Shown here: one piece after another, positions 8,896 through 17,541 of the stretch
Numbering within the stretch: position 1 is the stretch's first letter
Layout of the letters: the number at the start of each line of letters is the position of its first letter
Notes under the pieces: model-generated
The model's database searches: none
Told to the model about the DNA's origin: nothing
The model's input: the letters and a program-made list of their open reading frames with translations, nothing else
Assembly (NCBI RefSeq): GCF_015234355.1
Contig: NZ_JADGMV010000004.1
Span: 186,001 to 250,000 of the forward strand
DNA: 64,000 nucleotides
Source of the DNA: Psychrobacter sp. NG25
GTDB taxonomy: Bacteria > Pseudomonadota > Gammaproteobacteria > Pseudomonadales > Moraxellaceae
Direction of reading: 5' to 3'
Made by a program: the position numbers and the translations under genes

Positions 8896-10197
8896 CTAGA
8901 TAATCTGGTCGATTTTTTTGGCTTCGGGCAAATTATAGAAGTAAATGCCCATTATTATTCCAATAAAACCGATGAACGCAATGTAGAGTGCTGGTGAGAA
9001 AGCCACATAAAGAGTGGCATAGCCAAGCCCGAAAGGCACTAACACCCCGACAATGCCGTAGGCTATATTATAACAAAAAGCCATTCCAGTGAGTCTGACA
9101 TTGGTTGGAAATAACTGCAAGATAATGGCCGGTATCATACCAATGATGCCAGCACAAAATCCTAACAGCGCATACATAATGAGGATATAGTCACCGCTCG
9201 ACTGTAGATGATAAAAGAATGCCAGCATTTGTACGATTAATAGGATAGAACCAATGGTCAGAATTTTACCAAAATTTTGATGGTTAGAGATTATTCCATA
9301 AAAAATACAGCCAAGAATCATGAATATAATACCTAGACTGTGTGAAAATCCGAACAGGTCGCTATCTAAGGTAAAGTGCATCTCAATCAGATCAGGCAGC
9401 AAGAGTACGACTACAGTCGTTACGCTAGAAACAATAAGGGTGAGAATCATACCAATAAATAGTGAATGTTTGCAGTGCTTGAAGAGGAGGCGGAATGGTT
9501 TGGCAACGTAGTCGCTTGGTTGCGTGTTTTTCATTTCAAGGAAAAATGGCGACTCATCGATCCATCGCCATGCCAATAATGGCATAAGGCTTAAGGCAGC
9601 CGCGATGAAAAATGGTAAACGCCAACCGTAATCAGCCAATTGCGCCGTCGTCATGGCACTGGTCAGCCAAAGAAAAAAGGCATTAGAGAATAATACCCCT
9701 ACATAGAAACTGGCGCTGACATAACTACAGACGACGGATGAGTACAGCCGTGGCACATGCTCTGCCACAAAAATCCAAGCGAGTGGTACATAAATACCAA
9801 ATGCCATACCTTGTATAAATCGTAGAGTGATAAATAAGATGGGTGCAATCAAACCCCATTGTGCATAAGTAGGTAAGCTCGCCATTGCCAATAGGCTGAG
9901 TGCAGTGACTAATATACTGATTAGTAGTATGGGTTTGCGACCTTTAATATCACCATAACGACCAAAAACAATGCCACCAATTGGGCGTGCGAAATAGCCA
10001 ATCGTAAACAGTCCAAGCCCTTGTATCTTTGTAATAGTTGGGTCGATGTTAGCAGGGAAAAAAGCGGCCGCCACAATATCTGAGATATATAAATAAATCA
10101 AAAAATCAAAAAATGCCACTGCACTACTAAAGCAGATAAACATTACTGTATTTCTGTCTCTAGAAGACATCAGTGCATATTGGGAACGGGAAGGCAT
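8896..10197 (-). CDS. MFS transporter, metabolite:H+ symporter (MHS) type
   Basis: This 433-residue protein has 12 predicted membrane segments. The loop between helices 2 and 3 reads YFARPIGGIVFGRYGD followed by GRKPIL, the characteristic signature of the MHS subfamily (proline/betaine ProP, shikimate ShiA, citrate and dicarboxylate carriers). It would import a small organic solute with protons. The substrate cannot be told. The ATG at 10197 is the natural N-terminus. It is a single-gene unit bounded by terminator-like hairpins at both sides. Confidence 0.85.
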   Translation of the reverse strand: MPSRSQYALMSSRDRNTVMFICFSSAVAFFDFLIYLYISDIVAAAFFPANIDPTITKIQGLGLFTIGYFARPIGGIVFGRYGDIKGRKPILLISILVTALSLLAMASLPTYAQWGLIAPILFITLRFIQGMAFGIYVPLAWIFVAEHVPRLYSSVVCSYVSASFYVGVLFSNAFFLWLTSAMTTAQLADYGWRLPFFIAAALSLMPLLAWRWIDESPFFLEMKNTQPSDYVAKPFRLLFKHCKHSLFIGMILTLIVSSVTTVVVLLLPDLIEMHFTLDSDLFGFSHSLGIIFMILGCIFYGIISNHQNFGKILTIGSILLIVQMLAFFYHLQSSGDYILIMYALLGFCAGIIGMIPAIILQLFPTNVRLTGMAFCYNIAYGIVGVLVPFGLGYATLYVAFSPALYIAFIGFIGIIMGIYFYNLPEAKKIDQII

Positions 10198-10230
10198 AAT
10201 AGATCACGCATATATAAAGGCATTCGTTAA

Positions 10231-10255
10231 GCCGGTTATTATCTAGATAACCGGC
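10231..10255. repeat. Near-perfect palindrome upstream of the transporter
   Basis: GCCGGTTAT at 10231-10239 faces ATAACCGGC at 10247-10255 around a short centre containing CTAGA. There is no T-run on either side, so it is not a clear terminator. It sits about 35 bases upstream of the transporter start and could be an operator or a leader hairpin. Confidence 0.4.
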
Positions 10256-10260
10256 CATAA

Positions 10261-10300
10261 TAAAAAACGACAAATCAGTATAAATAGATAGTGATTTGTC
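10261..10300 (-). terminator. Terminator after the phospholipase D gene
   Basis: GACAAATCA at 10269-10277 pairs with TGATTTGTC at 10292-10300. On the minus strand the stem is followed by GTTTTTTATT, a good termination tail. It would end the transcript of the phospholipase D lipoprotein gene. Confidence 0.6.
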
Positions 10301-10447
10301 GAAAAAATAAAGGTTTGGTAGTTAATATATGAATATGATGAAACAGATGTCTAAGTTACAAGGGCTCTGAGAGTAAGCGAAAATTAATCACTCAGTCATT
10401 CTAATTTACCTCTAAATAGTCATTTCGAGGGTTATCAAGTATGAGCG

Positions 10448-12079
10448 CTACAATAGCCAGTCAATAGGTAGCCATGACATGATAGTCAGCCAAACATGAT
10501 CACTGACATCGACACGCGGCTCTGAATCGTAAACTACTTTTTTATTATTTTCCATGGTTTGCCATTGCAGATTGCCATTGTCTAATAACTTTACTTCATA
10601 AGCTTTGCTTAATAAATCGTCGCCAAGTGCGCTATGCAACTGTCTCGCTAGCTCATCATCATTGATAATCACACCCATTTCGGTATTGATATTGGCAGAT
10701 CGAGGGTCAACATTATATGAGCCAATGAATACTTGGTGGTCATCAACCGCAAAAGTCTTTGCATGTAGGCTGGTTGAAGACTGACTGCGCGCTTTCCACA
10801 GCTTGTTTTCACGTTGCTCTTCAGACGCGGTCGATTTTAGCTCATAGATTTTGACGCCGGCACGAAGCAGGTTAGGTCGCCATTGGCTGTAGCCAGAGTG
10901 CACAGCAGTCACATCGGTTGCATCAAACGAGTTGGTTAAAATTTTGATATCAATACCAGATTCGGCCAGTTTTACCAGCGTATTGACACCGTCTTTGGTC
11001 GGCACAAAGTAAGAAGAGATAATCGTTAGCTGCTTGGTTGGCGTACCTAGCAATGTCCGTAGCTGATGCACCAAGTTGGTATCAGCAGGGACGGATTTTG
11101 TCAATTTACCAACATCATCACTCAAAAACTGCATGTCTGTCCAACGAAAGGGCACACGTTTATTGATCAAATCGCTGTCTATCGTTGAGTCTTCGATTGC
11201 TGTTTTATAAATCGTTAAATCGCTCTCTGATTTTTTGTCATCTAAACCAAGTTTGTCTAACGCTGATAAAAAATCAGACGGTGCGCTATCATCAGCGGTG
11301 ACTAGAGTTTCGATATCAAATGATAGTGGCGATGACCAATAACTGGTAAAGCTGTTATCAATATCTGCGACTACTCTACCAATCAGTAAAACATCTAAAT
11401 CTGCAAATTGGCTATTTTTATCATTACTTAGGTATTCATCGCCAATATTACGTCCACCAATAATAGTGATTTGCTTATCAAAGGTCATGCTTTTGTTGTG
11501 CATACGGCGGTTGATACGAGGCAAGCCCGTGACGTAATTCAATGTTTGAAATTTACGGTGCATAAGAGGGTTGATAATACGTACTGCAATATTGGGGTGG
11601 CTAGAAAAACGCAGTAAGTGCTGATCGAATGTCGCGTTATTATTAAAGTCATCTAATAATAAACGCACAAGCACGCCACGCTCAGCGGCTTTCCATAAAT
11701 CTCTTAACAGTAATTGGCCAGCTTGGTCGTTGTGCCAGATATAATACTGTGCATCGATGTTGCGTGTGGCCATATCCGTTAATATACTGCGAGAGGCAAA
11801 TGCATTGGCACCAGTCACGATAGGGTGATAGCCTGACAATTCTGGATGAATATCATTTTGCTCACTAACGGCTGCCACTAGATCGATGTTGCTGGTTATA
11901 GGTTTTTCATTGTCTTGGCTGCTTTTAGGTTGATATAAGGCATCGACCCGCGCTGATAGTGCTTGGCTTTCAGGCAGATGTGGTTGCTTCGGTAAGCTTT
12001 GGCACCCAACAAGTCCTAAGGTAAGTCCAAGCGTTAGACTCAACGATAGATTACTTGGATCTATACTGAACATCGACAT
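10448..12079 (-). CDS. Phospholipase D-like lipoprotein, ClsC-type cardiolipin synthase
   Basis: The 543-residue product begins with a lipoprotein signal whose lipobox is LVGC (cysteine near residue 26). It contains two HKD motifs of the phospholipase D superfamily, HNKSMTFDKQITIIGGRN and HAKTFAVDDHQVFIGSYN. The layout and the ending motif (GSYNVDPRSANINTEMG) resemble ClsC (YmdC), which makes cardiolipin from phosphatidylglycerol plus phosphatidylethanolamine. A lipid anchor would place it at the outer membrane or periplasmic face. The start ATG at 12079 has AAGG upstream. Cardiolipin synthesis is inferred from family; a general phospholipase D role is the alternative. Confidence 0.8.
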   Translation of the reverse strand: MSMFSIDPSNLSLSLTLGLTLGLVGCQSLPKQPHLPESQALSARVDALYQPKSSQDNEKPITSNIDLVAAVSEQNDIHPELSGYHPIVTGANAFASRSILTDMATRNIDAQYYIWHNDQAGQLLLRDLWKAAERGVLVRLLLDDFNNNATFDQHLLRFSSHPNIAVRIINPLMHRKFQTLNYVTGLPRINRRMHNKSMTFDKQITIIGGRNIGDEYLSNDKNSQFADLDVLLIGRVVADIDNSFTSYWSSPLSFDIETLVTADDSAPSDFLSALDKLGLDDKKSESDLTIYKTAIEDSTIDSDLINKRVPFRWTDMQFLSDDVGKLTKSVPADTNLVHQLRTLLGTPTKQLTIISSYFVPTKDGVNTLVKLAESGIDIKILTNSFDATDVTAVHSGYSQWRPNLLRAGVKIYELKSTASEEQRENKLWKARSQSSTSLHAKTFAVDDHQVFIGSYNVDPRSANINTEMGVIINDDELARQLHSALGDDLLSKAYEVKLLDNGNLQWQTMENNKKVVYDSEPRVDVSDHVWLTIMSWLPIDWLL

Positions 12080-12439
12080 AAATGAGTTACCTTAGTAAGC
12101 CTTAATATAATAAAAATTCCGTTAAAAGTAAGCATGATATCCCTGTGTTTGCTGACAGAAAATAGTGCTAATTATGGGACAAGTAATAAAACTACCCAAG
12201 GTGGAACTTAGATCGCCGCTAAGCTTATCAGCTGTCGGCATCTATGCCTATTATAAATACGTTATTTTTGTTAGATTTAGTGGCTTGTTTATTGGTTGTT
12301 TAATTACTCTTTAATCTTTATTAATCTTCAAACCTATCTTGATATAGAGGTATATCGGTATTCAAAAATAACATTTGATAATCATCTGAAACCAGCTGTT
12401 TGGAATAAGTTGGCATGATATGATAACGCTGGTGTATTA

Positions 12440-12609
12440 GGGCGTGTCTTCATTTCAAAAATGGTGATAAAAATGAGATAAATTGCCGTCAAACAAGAAA
12501 AATAGCGCAGATGATATCGGGATATTAACCAGCTATTTGACGATGTTCGGCAAGATTTAGCCATTTTTAGCCCATTGAGATGACTATCGAGTGAATTGAA
12601 GACACACCC
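12440..12609. mobile_element. MITE-like element, 170 bp, with inverted ends and flanking TA
   Basis: GGGCGTGTCTTCATTTC at 12440-12456 and GAATTGAAGACACACCC at 12593-12609 are inverted copies of each other with two mismatches in 17. A TA dinucleotide lies directly outside each end, as expected for a target duplication of that length; the symmetry in fact extends to TTA/TAA. The element has no open frame for a transposase. It is the only notable content of the 620-base gap 12080-12699 before metZ. I could not assign the ends to a named insertion sequence family. A minus-strand open frame runs through it but shows no coding features. Confidence 0.6.
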
Positions 12610-12699
12610 TAAGTCAATAATTAAAAAATAAGCAGTCACTTTTATTACAGTCAAATTTATAACTATCAAGTCTATAACTATCAGAGTAACGGAAGATTT

Positions 12700-13974
12700 A
12701 TGAGTCAGTCGCAAACCAATGATGAAAGCAGTGTAAACAAGTTAGATCCAAATTGGCGCAACGATGCCTTAGATTTAGGGTTGGATTATGGCATGCAGAC
12801 CATTGCGGTACGGGCAGGTCAGCATCGTACAGACGAAGGTGAACATTCAGAGCCTATTTTCACTACCAGCTCTTATGTTTATACCTCTGCTGCTGATGCC
12901 GCTGCGCACTTTGATGGCACCAAGACGGGTAATGTTTACTCACGTCATACCAATCCAAGCGTGCGCACCTTTGAGCGTCGTCTAGCCGCCCTCGAAAACG
13001 GTGAGCGTGCAGTTGCGACGGCTTCCGGTATGGGGGCGATTTTGACCATGTGCTTGGCCTATTTGAAAGCAGGCGATCATCTACTGGCGGCCAATCAATT
13101 ATTCGGCTCATCCATTGGTCTATTTAATAATTATATGGCCAAGTTTGGCGTTGAAGTCAGCTATGTTGATTGCTTTGACAATGATGCGTGGGCGAATGCC
13201 GTTCAGCCAAATACTAAGGTTATTTATTGCGAAAGCCCAAGCAATCCGCTGGCACAGATTTGCGACCTTGGTTATCTCAGCCAATTATGTAAAGCCAATG
13301 ATATCTTATTAGTGGTTGATAACTGCTTTGCCACGCCAGCATTACAGCGCCCATTAGATTTGGGTGCTGATGTGGTGATTCACTCTGCAACTAAATATTT
13401 GGATGGTCAGGGTCGAGTACTCGGCGGCGCGCTGGTCGGTAGCGATGAGCTCATGCAAGAAGCATTTACCGTGGTGCGTTCAGGCGGTATCAGTATGAGC
13501 CCATTTAATGCTTGGGTATTCACCAAAGGTCTAGAAACACTTAAATTACGTATGCAAGCACATTGTCAGAATGCCAATCAAGTGGCTGATTTCTTAGTCA
13601 ACCATCCTAATGTGAGTACCGTGCATTTCTCAGGGTTGAGCGATCATCCTGCTCATGAGCTTGCCACGCGCCAACATCATATGAAGAGTGGCTATGGTGC
13701 TATCATGGGTTTTGAAGTAAAACCAACTGCTGACCTTGACTCAAAAGCTGCCGCTTGGCATGTCATTGACTCAACACGGATGGTGTCTATTACCAATAAC
13801 TTGGGCGATGCGAAAACAACCATTACCCATCCGGCGACCACCACACATTTCCGTCTGACTGCTGAGGCTCGTGCAGAAGCAGGCGTCAAAGATGGTCTTA
13901 TCCGTCTGTCTGTAGGTTTAGAAGACGTAGAAGATATCATCAAAGATTTGGCGCGTGGTTTAGACAGTTTGTAA
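12700..13974 (+). CDS. metZ: O-succinylhomoserine sulfhydrylase MetZ
   Basis: This 424-residue PLP enzyme belongs to the Cys/Met metabolism family. The PLP lysine lies in HSATKYLDGQGRVLGGA, with the upstream motifs SRHTNPSVRTFERRLAALE and ATASGMGAI. The HGHG-type linker seen in cystathionine synthases is absent and DGQGRVLGG is the form typical of MetZ, which makes homocysteine from O-succinylhomoserine and sulfide. Length and C-terminal GLEDVEDI motif fit. The ATG at 12700 follows GGAAG. It is followed 80 bases later by ybaB in the same direction. Confidence 0.9.
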   Translation: MSQSQTNDESSVNKLDPNWRNDALDLGLDYGMQTIAVRAGQHRTDEGEHSEPIFTTSSYVYTSAADAAAHFDGTKTGNVYSRHTNPSVRTFERRLAALENGERAVATASGMGAILTMCLAYLKAGDHLLAANQLFGSSIGLFNNYMAKFGVEVSYVDCFDNDAWANAVQPNTKVIYCESPSNPLAQICDLGYLSQLCKANDILLVVDNCFATPALQRPLDLGADVVIHSATKYLDGQGRVLGGALVGSDELMQEAFTVVRSGGISMSPFNAWVFTKGLETLKLRMQAHCQNANQVADFLVNHPNVSTVHFSGLSDHPAHELATRQHHMKSGYGAIMGFEVKPTADLDSKAAAWHVIDSTRMVSITNNLGDAKTTITHPATTTHFRLTAEARAEAGVKDGLIRLSVGLEDVEDIIKDLARGLDSL

Positions 13975-14054
13975 AGATAACGGTATAATCGCTGTTAGCA
14001 CTTTATATTAGTCAAATATCAATCATTTATTATTAAAAAACAAAAGAGGCAACT

Positions 14055-14384
14055 ATGAATATTCAAGCATTGATGCAACAAGCACAAACGATGCAAAAGA
14101 AAGTCGAAGCAAATGTTGAAAACGCTAAGAAAGATCTTGCCAATAAAGAAGTGCACGCAGAAGCGGGCAGTGGTTTGGTAAAAGTAACCATGACTGGCCG
14201 TCATGTCGTTAAGCGTTTGACCATCGATCCAAGCTTGCTCGAAGATGAGCCAGACATGATCGAAGACTTAATTGCTGCTGCTATCAATGATGCCGTTCGT
14301 CAAGCAGATGACTTGTATGAAGAAACCATGGCTGGCGCAACATCAGGTATGGGTCTACCACCAGGTATGCAAGGCATGTTCTAA
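14055..14384 (+). CDS. ybaB: YbaB/EbfC family nucleoid-associated protein
   Basis: A 109-residue protein with the typical family outline: an N-terminal coiled helix rich in Gln, Met, Ala and Lys (about residues 1-35), a beta hairpin with [15 protein letters not shown], then [16 protein letters not shown] and a glycine/methionine-rich tail (LPPGMQGMF). It forms a DNA-binding dimer. It precedes recR, as in many proteobacteria, although dnaX is not adjacent here. AGAGG lies before the ATG at 14055. Confidence 0.93.
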   Translation: MNIQALMQQAQTMQKKVEANVENAKKDLANKEVHAEAGSGLVKVTMTGRHVVKRLTIDPSLLEDEPDMIEDLIAAAINDAVRQADDLYEETMAGATSGMGLPPGMQGMF

Positions 14385-14532
14385 TATCTATTCCAGAGAT
14401 AATCTAACTTGTTAGACTTACTGAGCCTACTAGGGTGGTACTAGTCTCCCTCGTTATTTAGAATTTTTGGCATGGATAGGCGGCTTGTTTTATAGTTAAT
14501 TGGCGATCTGTCATCTGACTATAATGTCTAGT

Positions 14533-14571
14533 AAATGGGGTTGTTATCGACATGATACGACCCCATTTTTA
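14533..14571 (+). terminator. Terminator between ybaB and recR
   Basis: A stem built on AAATGGGGT and ACCCCATTT, with an interrupted inner extension ATC/GAT, is followed by five or six T near 14566-14570. It lies about 150 bases after ybaB and 30 bases before recR, implying partial termination or a separate recR promoter. Confidence 0.6.
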
Positions 14572-14602
14572 TAGCTACGGTTTATAGATAAAGGAAGTGG
14601 TT

Positions 14603-15196
14603 TTGCTGACAGCCAAATTTGATCAGCTGGTAAAACAGCTACGTATTTTGCCAGGCGTCGGGCAAAAAAGTGCCCAACGTATGGCGTTACATCTGCTCAC
14701 CAAAAAACGCCCACAAGGCATGGCACTCGCCCAAGCACTTGATGATGCGATGCGCGATATTGTTGAATGTCAGCGTTGTCATAGCTTCAGCGATGAGGCT
14801 ATCTGTCCGCTATGTCAAGATCCTAGACGTGATGATGGATTGTTATGTGTGGTCGAAACAGCGGCAGATGTGATGGCGATAGAGCAGACAGCAGGTTATC
14901 GTGGACGTTACTTTGTCTTAGGCGGACACTTATCACCTATAGATGGAATCAGTGCTGATGATTTAAATATTGATCAGCTGGTCTGGCGTGTCAAACAAGA
15001 GCCTGTCGAAGAGCTGATATTAGCAACGGGTACTACCGTTGAAGGGCAGACTACTGCACACTTTATCAGTGAGGCTGTCAGTCGCCATGTCAATAAAGTC
15101 ACACGCTTGGCGCAAGGCGTACCGATGGGCGGTGAGCTTGAGTACTTAGACAGTATGACGCTTGGTCAAGCCATGCAAAATCGCTCATTTTTATAG
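14603..15196 (+). CDS. recR: Recombination mediator RecR
   Basis: RecR works with RecO/RecF to load RecA on gapped DNA. The protein has the helix-hairpin-helix start ([20 protein letters not shown]), a C4 zinc finger ([16 protein letters not shown]), and a Toprim domain ([14 protein letters not shown], then [14 protein letters not shown]). The length of 197 residues is typical. The Shine-Dalgarno AAGGAAG at 14591-14597 overlaps a GTG at 14597, so the TTG at 14603, which gives a start [10 protein letters not shown], is the better choice. A terminator-like hairpin separates it from ybaB. Confidence 0.93.
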   Translation: MLTAKFDQLVKQLRILPGVGQKSAQRMALHLLTKKRPQGMALAQALDDAMRDIVECQRCHSFSDEAICPLCQDPRRDDGLLCVVETAADVMAIEQTAGYRGRYFVLGGHLSPIDGISADDLNIDQLVWRVKQEPVEELILATGTTVEGQTTAHFISEAVSRHVNKVTRLAQGVPMGGELEYLDSMTLGQAMQNRSFL

Positions 15197-15332
15197 TCTT
15201 CTTATAGTATTTTTATCACCGTCAAGTCTTGCTCATTTGATTTTATGGTACTGTTATAATTGTTTTATTATTTAATTTTATTAAAACGTGGTTTAGCGTT
15301 TTATTTTCTCTTATTTATGCAGGTATCTGCCC

Positions 15333-16649
15333 GTGTCTAACCATGTTTCGAACGCTTCTACCCATTCAAACACTCAAGACGACGCTTGTGTTGCTAATGA
15401 TATATCCAGTCAATCACTTGACACCAATGTCGATTCAGCAGTATTACCGCCACAACCAGATATCGATGCGTTACTAGACATCGCTGATGACGCTGCTGTC
15501 ACATGGGTACGTGAGCAAAGCGGTCTGGCTCAAGTCATCAATGCATTGGCTACTTGCGGCCGCGTCGCATTAGATACCGAATTTATCAAGCGTGATACGT
15601 ATTATCCACGATTGGCTTTGGTTCAGCTGAATACAGGTGACCATATTTATTTGCTAGATGCGCCGCAGTTGCAATTGGATGAACTGTGGCAGGCGCTGAG
15701 TGAAGTGGATGTAGCGATTTGGCATGCGTGCGGTGAAGATTTAGGTATTTTTTATCTGCTGTCTGGCTGTCCGCCATTGACCAATATATTTGATACGCAA
15801 ATTGCGTTGTCTTATTTAACCGGCCAACTGCAGATGGGTTATCAGCAAGCGCTTGATGACCAGTTAGATATGCATATTGATAAAGAACAAAGCCAGTCAG
15901 ATTGGCTACAACGTCCGCTATCGGATGAGCAAGAGCAATATGCGATTGATGATGTGCGGTTTTTGCCTGCGTTGTATTTGAGCCTTGAATATGAGCTAAA
16001 AAAACAAGGTCTGTACGATTATGTATGGGCAGATTGCCAGCTTTATGCCAGTGATTTATATAATACGCAGCACGTTGAAGATGATGCGATGTATTTAACG
16101 ATGGCAGATTATCGCTATAATTCGCAGCAGATGGCGATACTCAAAGGAGTTGCTACGTGGCGAGAAGAGCTGGCACGTGCGACCAATCAACCCCGTACGT
16201 TTGTGATAAAAAAGCAAGCAGTGCGTGAAATTATCACTGAAAAGCCTAATAGCATGCGAGAGCTTGCGCATAAAACAACGATGCATCGCAGTATGTTGAG
16301 ACTGTATGGTGAAGAGTTGCTGAAGGTCATCAAAGATGCAAAGAGTTTGCCACCTGCTGAGCATCCCGATTGTTTATTACCGCCTTATCGTTCAAAAAAC
16401 AAAGTCCTATCAAAGGCGGTGCAACAAGCGATATATAATGAAGCGCAGAAAATTGGTGTGCCTGCTAATGTGCTGATGCGTAAAAAATGGCTTGCTCAAC
16501 TGTATGAAGTTGTGGCTTTCAACAAAGGCATCAGCGAGTTACCACAAGGGCTAAAAGGTTGGCGCAATAATTGGATAGTGCATACCTTGATTCCAGTCAT
16601 TGAGAAGCACAAAACTGAATTACAGCAAGGTATGGGGGTTCATGCTTAA
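15333..16649 (+). CDS. rnd: Ribonuclease D
   Basis: A 438-residue DEDDy exonuclease that trims tRNA and other RNA 3' ends. DTEFIKRDTYYPRLALVQ (Exo I) is followed by HACGEDLGIFY (Exo II) and YAIDDVRFLPALY (Exo III), then one or two HRDC regions (about residues 260-420). About 60 extra acidic, low-complexity residues precede the catalytic domain. The start is a GTG at 15333 with a weak AGG site; a later start within the extension is possible. It lies alone, 136 bases after recR. Confidence 0.9.
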   Translation: MSNHVSNASTHSNTQDDACVANDISSQSLDTNVDSAVLPPQPDIDALLDIADDAAVTWVREQSGLAQVINALATCGRVALDTEFIKRDTYYPRLALVQLNTGDHIYLLDAPQLQLDELWQALSEVDVAIWHACGEDLGIFYLLSGCPPLTNIFDTQIALSYLTGQLQMGYQQALDDQLDMHIDKEQSQSDWLQRPLSDEQEQYAIDDVRFLPALYLSLEYELKKQGLYDYVWADCQLYASDLYNTQHVEDDAMYLTMADYRYNSQQMAILKGVATWREELARATNQPRTFVIKKQAVREIITEKPNSMRELAHKTTMHRSMLRLYGEELLKVIKDAKSLPPAEHPDCLLPPYRSKNKVLSKAVQQAIYNEAQKIGVPANVLMRKKWLAQLYEVVAFNKGISELPQGLKGWRNNWIVHTLIPVIEKHKTELQQGMGVHA

Positions 16650-16706
16650 TAAGCATGAATGTCTGTTGGAGTTTGAGCGTTATTAATTATCAAAATCTCA
16701 TAACGA

Positions 16707-17381
16707 TCAGCGTGCAAATTGTCCATTTTGTAAAAAATATACTGCTTGTTTCGCAACGGATTTGTCGACTAGCATACCCGTATGTGAGACAGGCATCACG
16801 ATATGATCGGCAGCTGCTTCAATCTTAGTCTCTTTTATATATACCGTGCCGTCATGCATCAGATGTTCTGCTGACGGTAGGTTATTTGTCTTACGCAATT
16901 TGCGATTGTGATAGGCTAGGATAGGTTGCCCTAAGCCTTGCGCTTTATTGCCAGCTATGACGCCAAGTTCAATACCTTTTGGCAAAGGCGCAACCGTGCC
17001 ATCCAAAGCTTGCTCGTATGATTTACCGACAATCGAAGGAGCGAGTCGCCAAATATAATCGCCACTAACGCTGCCATTATGCGGCGTGCCTAGAGTCACA
17101 CAGCGCCCAATTTTCCACTGAGGGTAGTGCGCTATAAAATCACGAATAATTAGCCCGCCTAAGCTATGACCAATGAGGTCAGTGGGTTTGTCAGGATTGT
17201 GATTGCTCTCAAGCCAAGCGTTTAAACGTTGACTGTTAGTCTTGATTCCATCACGCATACTGCGATAGCCGTATTGATGAGTATCAAAACCTGCTGCTTG
17301 TAAACGTTTGGCCAGTGGCCGCATAATCCATGCTGTTTGATGCAGACCATGTATGAGGATGACGCGATTTTTCTGTTGCAT
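16707..17381 (-). CDS. Alpha/beta hydrolase, small lipase/esterase-like
   Basis: This 224-residue protein has the oxyanion motif VILIHGLHQTAW near the N-terminus and the nucleophile elbow GHSLGG (about residues 91-96). TLGTPHNGS follows as in EstA/LipA-like and PGAP1-like hydrolases, and a late histidine is present in VMPVSHTGML. No signal peptide is seen. These features suggest a cytoplasmic esterase; the substrate is unknown. GGAG precedes the ATG at 17381. Confidence 0.8.
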   Translation of the reverse strand: MQQKNRVILIHGLHQTAWIMRPLAKRLQAAGFDTHQYGYRSMRDGIKTNSQRLNAWLESNHNPDKPTDLIGHSLGGLIIRDFIAHYPQWKIGRCVTLGTPHNGSVSGDYIWRLAPSIVGKSYEQALDGTVAPLPKGIELGVIAGNKAQGLGQPILAYHNRKLRKTNNLPSAEHLMHDGTVYIKETKIEAAADHIVMPVSHTGMLVDKSVAKQAVYFLQNGQFAR

Positions 17382-17465
17382 GTTTACTCCAACACCATAA
17401 AAGTCATTTTATTGTATCGATAAATACTATCATTATTTATGCTGCTTAATACTATACACAAAATA

Positions 17466-17498
17466 AAACCTCCAAATCAGCTACTGACTTGGAGGTTT
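17466..17498 (-). terminator. Terminator after gcvP
   Basis: A 10-bp stem (AAACCTCCAA with TTGGAGGTTT) extended by TCAG/TGA pairs lies 44 bases beyond gcvP. T-rich tails occur on both strands, so it could act in either direction; the neighbouring genes are both on the minus strand. Confidence 0.75.
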
Positions 17499-17541
17499 GT
17501 TTTTTTATAAAAATCTATTTACAGTTTATCAAAGACTGCTA

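Noticed and set aside
10231..10255. Palindrome before the MHS transporter considered as a terminator
   Set aside because: No T-run follows on either strand; a separate hairpin with a good T-run lies next to it for the phospholipase D gene.
12382..12714. Minus-strand open frame of about 110 codons running through the MITE-like element
   Set aside because: It spans both ends of the mobile element and runs over the metZ start, with no ribosome site and a repetitive hydrophobic composition; it is explained by the element itself.
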